From Paenibacillus sp. MSJ-34 (GTDB taxonomy: Bacteria > Bacillota > Bacilli > Paenibacillales > Paenibacillaceae), in assembly GCF_018918005.1 (NCBI RefSeq), contig NZ_JAHLPR010000022.1:1-64000 (forward strand): 64,000 nucleotides of DNA, in the 5' to 3' direction. Positions within the stretch are counted from its first letter, which is position 1. Each line of letters begins with the position of its first letter. Made by a program: the position numbers and the translations under genes. Positions 62,344 to 64,000 of this stretch are shown here, piece by piece. The notes beneath the pieces are model-generated. The model worked only from the letters and a program-made list of their open reading frames with translations. It was not told the origin of the DNA and searched no databases.

Positions 62344-63360
62344 GTGAAGAATGTAGAAGATTTGGAACAAAAAATGGCGGAGCCGTCCCAAGCGCTGATC
62401 GACGAGTTAAACTCTATCGATGGAGATATTCTTCTGCTTGGAGTCGGAGGGAAAATGGGGCCGAGCATCGCGCGAATGGCAGCCAATGCCGTTCGTTTCG
62501 GCGGCCGGGCGAAACGGGTGATCGGCGTATCGCGCTTCTCCGACCGGAATGTAAGACGGCAATTGGAGGCAGCGGGGGTCGAGACGATTTCCTGCGATTT
62601 GATGAACGAAGAACAATTGGCAGCGCTCCCGGAAGCGCGGAATGTCATTTTTATGGCAGGCAATAAGTTTGGGACGGTTGGCAGGGAATATTTCACCTGG
62701 GCGATGAACACCTATATGCCCGGCAAGGTGGCGGAGAAATTTCACGACTCCCGTATCGTCGTATTTTCTTCCGGCAATTTGTATCCGCTTACCAAGGTCG
62801 GGGGTGGCGGAGCGGACGAATCCGTGCCGCCGGAACCGGTCGGAGAATACGGACAATCTTGTCTGGGCCGCGAGCGAATATTCGAATATTTCGCACGCGA
62901 GCACGGCACGCCGATGCTTTTCTTCCGTTTGAATTACGCCGTTGAAATGCGCTACGGCGTATTGCTGGAAATCGCCAAAGCGGTGCATGAGGAGCGGGCC
63001 ATCGACCTGACGATGGGCCACGCGAATGTGATCTGGCAAGGGGACGCCGCCGAAATGGCGTTGCGGAGCCTGACGAAATGCGCGAATCCGCCGCAAATCG
63101 TCAATATAACGGGGCCGGAAACGATATCGGTGCGTTGGGCCGCTGGCGAATTCGCGAAACGGCTCGGCAAGCAAGCGCGTTTCACCGGAACGGAAGCGGA
63201 TACCGCCCTGCTCAGCAACGCCTCCAAGTCGTATCATTGGTTCGGATATCCGCGCGTACCGTTGCTGCAAATGATCGACTGGATAGCGGAATGGATTCAA
63301 GCGGGAGGAATCACTTGGGATAAGGCTACGTACTTTCAGGAGAGAGAGGGGAGGTTCTAA
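62344..63360 (+). CDS. NAD-dependent epimerase/dehydratase
   Basis: 338-residue extended short-chain dehydrogenase fold. The N terminus is longer than usual, and the nucleotide loop reads LLLGVGGKMGPSIAR, a GxGGxxG-like variant. VVFSSGNLYP is followed by EYGQSCLGRERIFE, where the usual YxxxK is YGQSCLGRE: the tyrosine remains and the lysine is replaced, so catalysis may differ. GTG start with AAAGGAG nine bases upstream. It heads a cluster with a decayed dihydrodipicolinate-synthase-family gene and a Gfo/Idh/MocA gene, pointing to catabolism of a sugar or uronate. Confidence 0.85.
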   Translation: MKNVEDLEQKMAEPSQALIDELNSIDGDILLLGVGGKMGPSIARMAANAVRFGGRAKRVIGVSRFSDRNVRRQLEAAGVETISCDLMNEEQLAALPEARNVIFMAGNKFGTVGREYFTWAMNTYMPGKVAEKFHDSRIVVFSSGNLYPLTKVGGGGADESVPPEPVGEYGQSCLGRERIFEYFAREHGTPMLFFRLNYAVEMRYGVLLEIAKAVHEERAIDLTMGHANVIWQGDAAEMALRSLTKCANPPQIVNITGPETISVRWAAGEFAKRLGKQARFTGTEADTALLSNASKSYHWFGYPRVPLLQMIDWIAEWIQAGGITWDKATYFQEREGRF

Positions 63361-63361
63361 A

Positions 63362-63728
63362 ATGGCCCTTCGCGGGACGTTACATTCGAACAGCGGCAAG
63401 CGCTGCATGCCGGTCTGGTCATCCCCGCCCATCCGCTCGCACTGGACAAACGCCGCAAGCTTGACGAGCGCCGTCAGCGCGCGCTGACCCGCTATTCTTC
63501 GGATTTTATTTGCAGCCTTCCGTCGGTTTCGCCGGCTGTATTCCGGGCATTCACGAGGTGCTGCGAAGACAAGGGCTATTTGAGGGAACATGGTGCTTGA
63601 ATCCGCAAGAAACGTTGTCGCCGGGACAGTCGGAAGAAATTAGCCGCATTTATAAGCAGTACCCGGAACTGAACGACGACGAGTTCGTTTCGAAGCATCT
63701 TCAGGAATGGCTAATGCCATTGACATAA
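63362..63728 (+). pseudogene. Dihydrodipicolinate-synthase-family gene, heavily deleted
   Basis: Two recognisable ends remain of a DapA-superfamily aldolase normally of about 350-400 residues. The first (63379-63505) reads GLVIPAHPLALDKRRKLDE and RRQRALTRY and is out of frame with the ATG at 63362, so a small indel lies near the start. The second (63510-63728) is in another frame and reads AGCIPGIHEVLRRQGLFEG, then WCLNPQETLSPGQSEEISR and a normal tail. A short LQPSVG piece of the middle lies at the junction. The core, including the Schiff-base lysine region, is missing. A good RBS (GGGGAGG) still precedes the ATG. Confidence 0.85.
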
Positions 63729-63741
63729 GGAGAATTGTCTT

Positions 63742-64000
63742 ATGCCGAAACGTTTAAAAATCGGTTTAATCGGGACGGATTCGTCCCATGCGATCGCATT
63801 CGCCCGGCTATTGAACGTTCCGTCCGATCCCTTCCATGTGGCCGGAGGCGAAGTCATGCTGTCTTATCCCGGAGGTTCGCCCGATTTTGCGCTAAGCGCG
63901 AGCCGCGTGGAGGAATATATGGAGCTTCTACGTACACAATACGGAGTCGCGCGTGCGGGCACGCCGGAAGAAGTGGCGCAGTACTGCGATGCGGTGCTGT
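63742..64000 (+). CDS. Gfo/Idh/MocA family oxidoreductase, cut by window end
   Basis: First 86 residues of a dehydrogenase: LKIGLIGTDSSHAIAFARLLN is the Rossmann loop of a Gfo/Idh/MocA subgroup in which DSSH replaces the usual GxG end, followed by HVAGGEVMLSYPGGSPDFA and VEEYMELLRTQYGV. TAAGGAG lies about ten bases before the ATG. It is 13 bases downstream of the decayed aldolase gene and likely on the same transcript as the epimerase. The rest lies beyond the window. Confidence 0.85.
   Translation, partial: MPKRLKIGLIGTDSSHAIAFARLLNVPSDPFHVAGGEVMLSYPGGSPDFALSASRVEEYMELLRTQYGVARAGTPEEVAQYCDAVL

Overview
The window is a chromosomal segment of a Gram-positive, endospore-type Firmicute, most likely Paenibacillaceae (Paenibacillus, Cohnella or a close relative). 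This is inferred from the moderately high G+C, strong AGGAGG-type ribosome binding sites with frequent GTG and TTG starts, S-layer-homology (SLH) surface enzymes, the araB-araM pairing known from Bacillus, many ABC, GntR, LacI and ROK sugar genes, and long intergenic gaps filled with palindromic repeats. I see no rRNA, tRNA, CRISPR array, transposase or prophage.

Layout. 1-3.0 kb: araB and araM (arabinose). 3.0-4.1 kb: a gene-free kilobase with a gene remnant and several repeat types. 4.1-10.1 kb: a small phosphoesterase, a large SF2 helicase with a membrane hairpin, an ArsR-like regulator / small protein / ClpP operon, and the NamA ene-reductase. 10.5-16.8 kb: a 2115-residue surface protein joining a phosphodiester glycosidase to a metallophosphatase, with SLH repeats. 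17-20.3 kb: ilvD with a GntR regulator, and a coiled-coil protein. 20.7-25.4 kb (minus strand): two half-size CHR (chromate-type) transporters, a ROK regulator, an aerobic formylglycine-generating enzyme and an anaerobic sulfatase maturase. 25.8-28.5 kb: thrC, an AIM24-like protein and a coiled-coil membrane protein. 28.7-34.8 kb: a complete operon of GntR regulator, ribose-type ABC importer, NanE and NanK for amino-sugar (probably N-acetylmannosamine) use. 34.9-38.4 kb: LemA/TPM pair and a PadR-controlled MFS pump. 38.7-44.7 kb: an internally deleted aldo/keto reductase, a LacI regulator and a large SLH-GH16 glucanase behind a perfect 30-bp palindrome. 45-50 kb: MFS pump plus a heterodimeric ABC exporter. 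50.3-57.7 kb: ung, GNAT, a MocR regulator without its PLP lysine, an unusual guanylate-kinase homologue, an SLH-GH18 protein, a lactonase-like propeller and a SEC-C protein. 57.8-64 kb: a truncated flavin reductase, Gfo/Idh oxidoreductases, a ROK kinase, a PrpR_N-GGDEF-HTH regulator, an NAD-dependent epimerase and a decayed dihydrodipicolinate-synthase-family gene.

Themes. (1) Sugar capture and catabolism: surface glycosidases, importers, ROK and LacI regulators, and cre-like control. (2) Drug and ion efflux in short operons that carry or lie beside their regulators. (3) Gene decay by deletion: three genes keep their ends or a recognisable remainder but have lost large segments. (4) Non-coding repeats: three intergenic arrays of short palindromic or oriented units at about 50-65 bp spacing, and a dispersed element present at six sites. 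These repeats, the nested promoter/terminator/operator of the GH16 gene, the MocR protein lacking its catalytic lysine, and the PrpR_N-GGDEF-HTH regulator are the most interesting observations.
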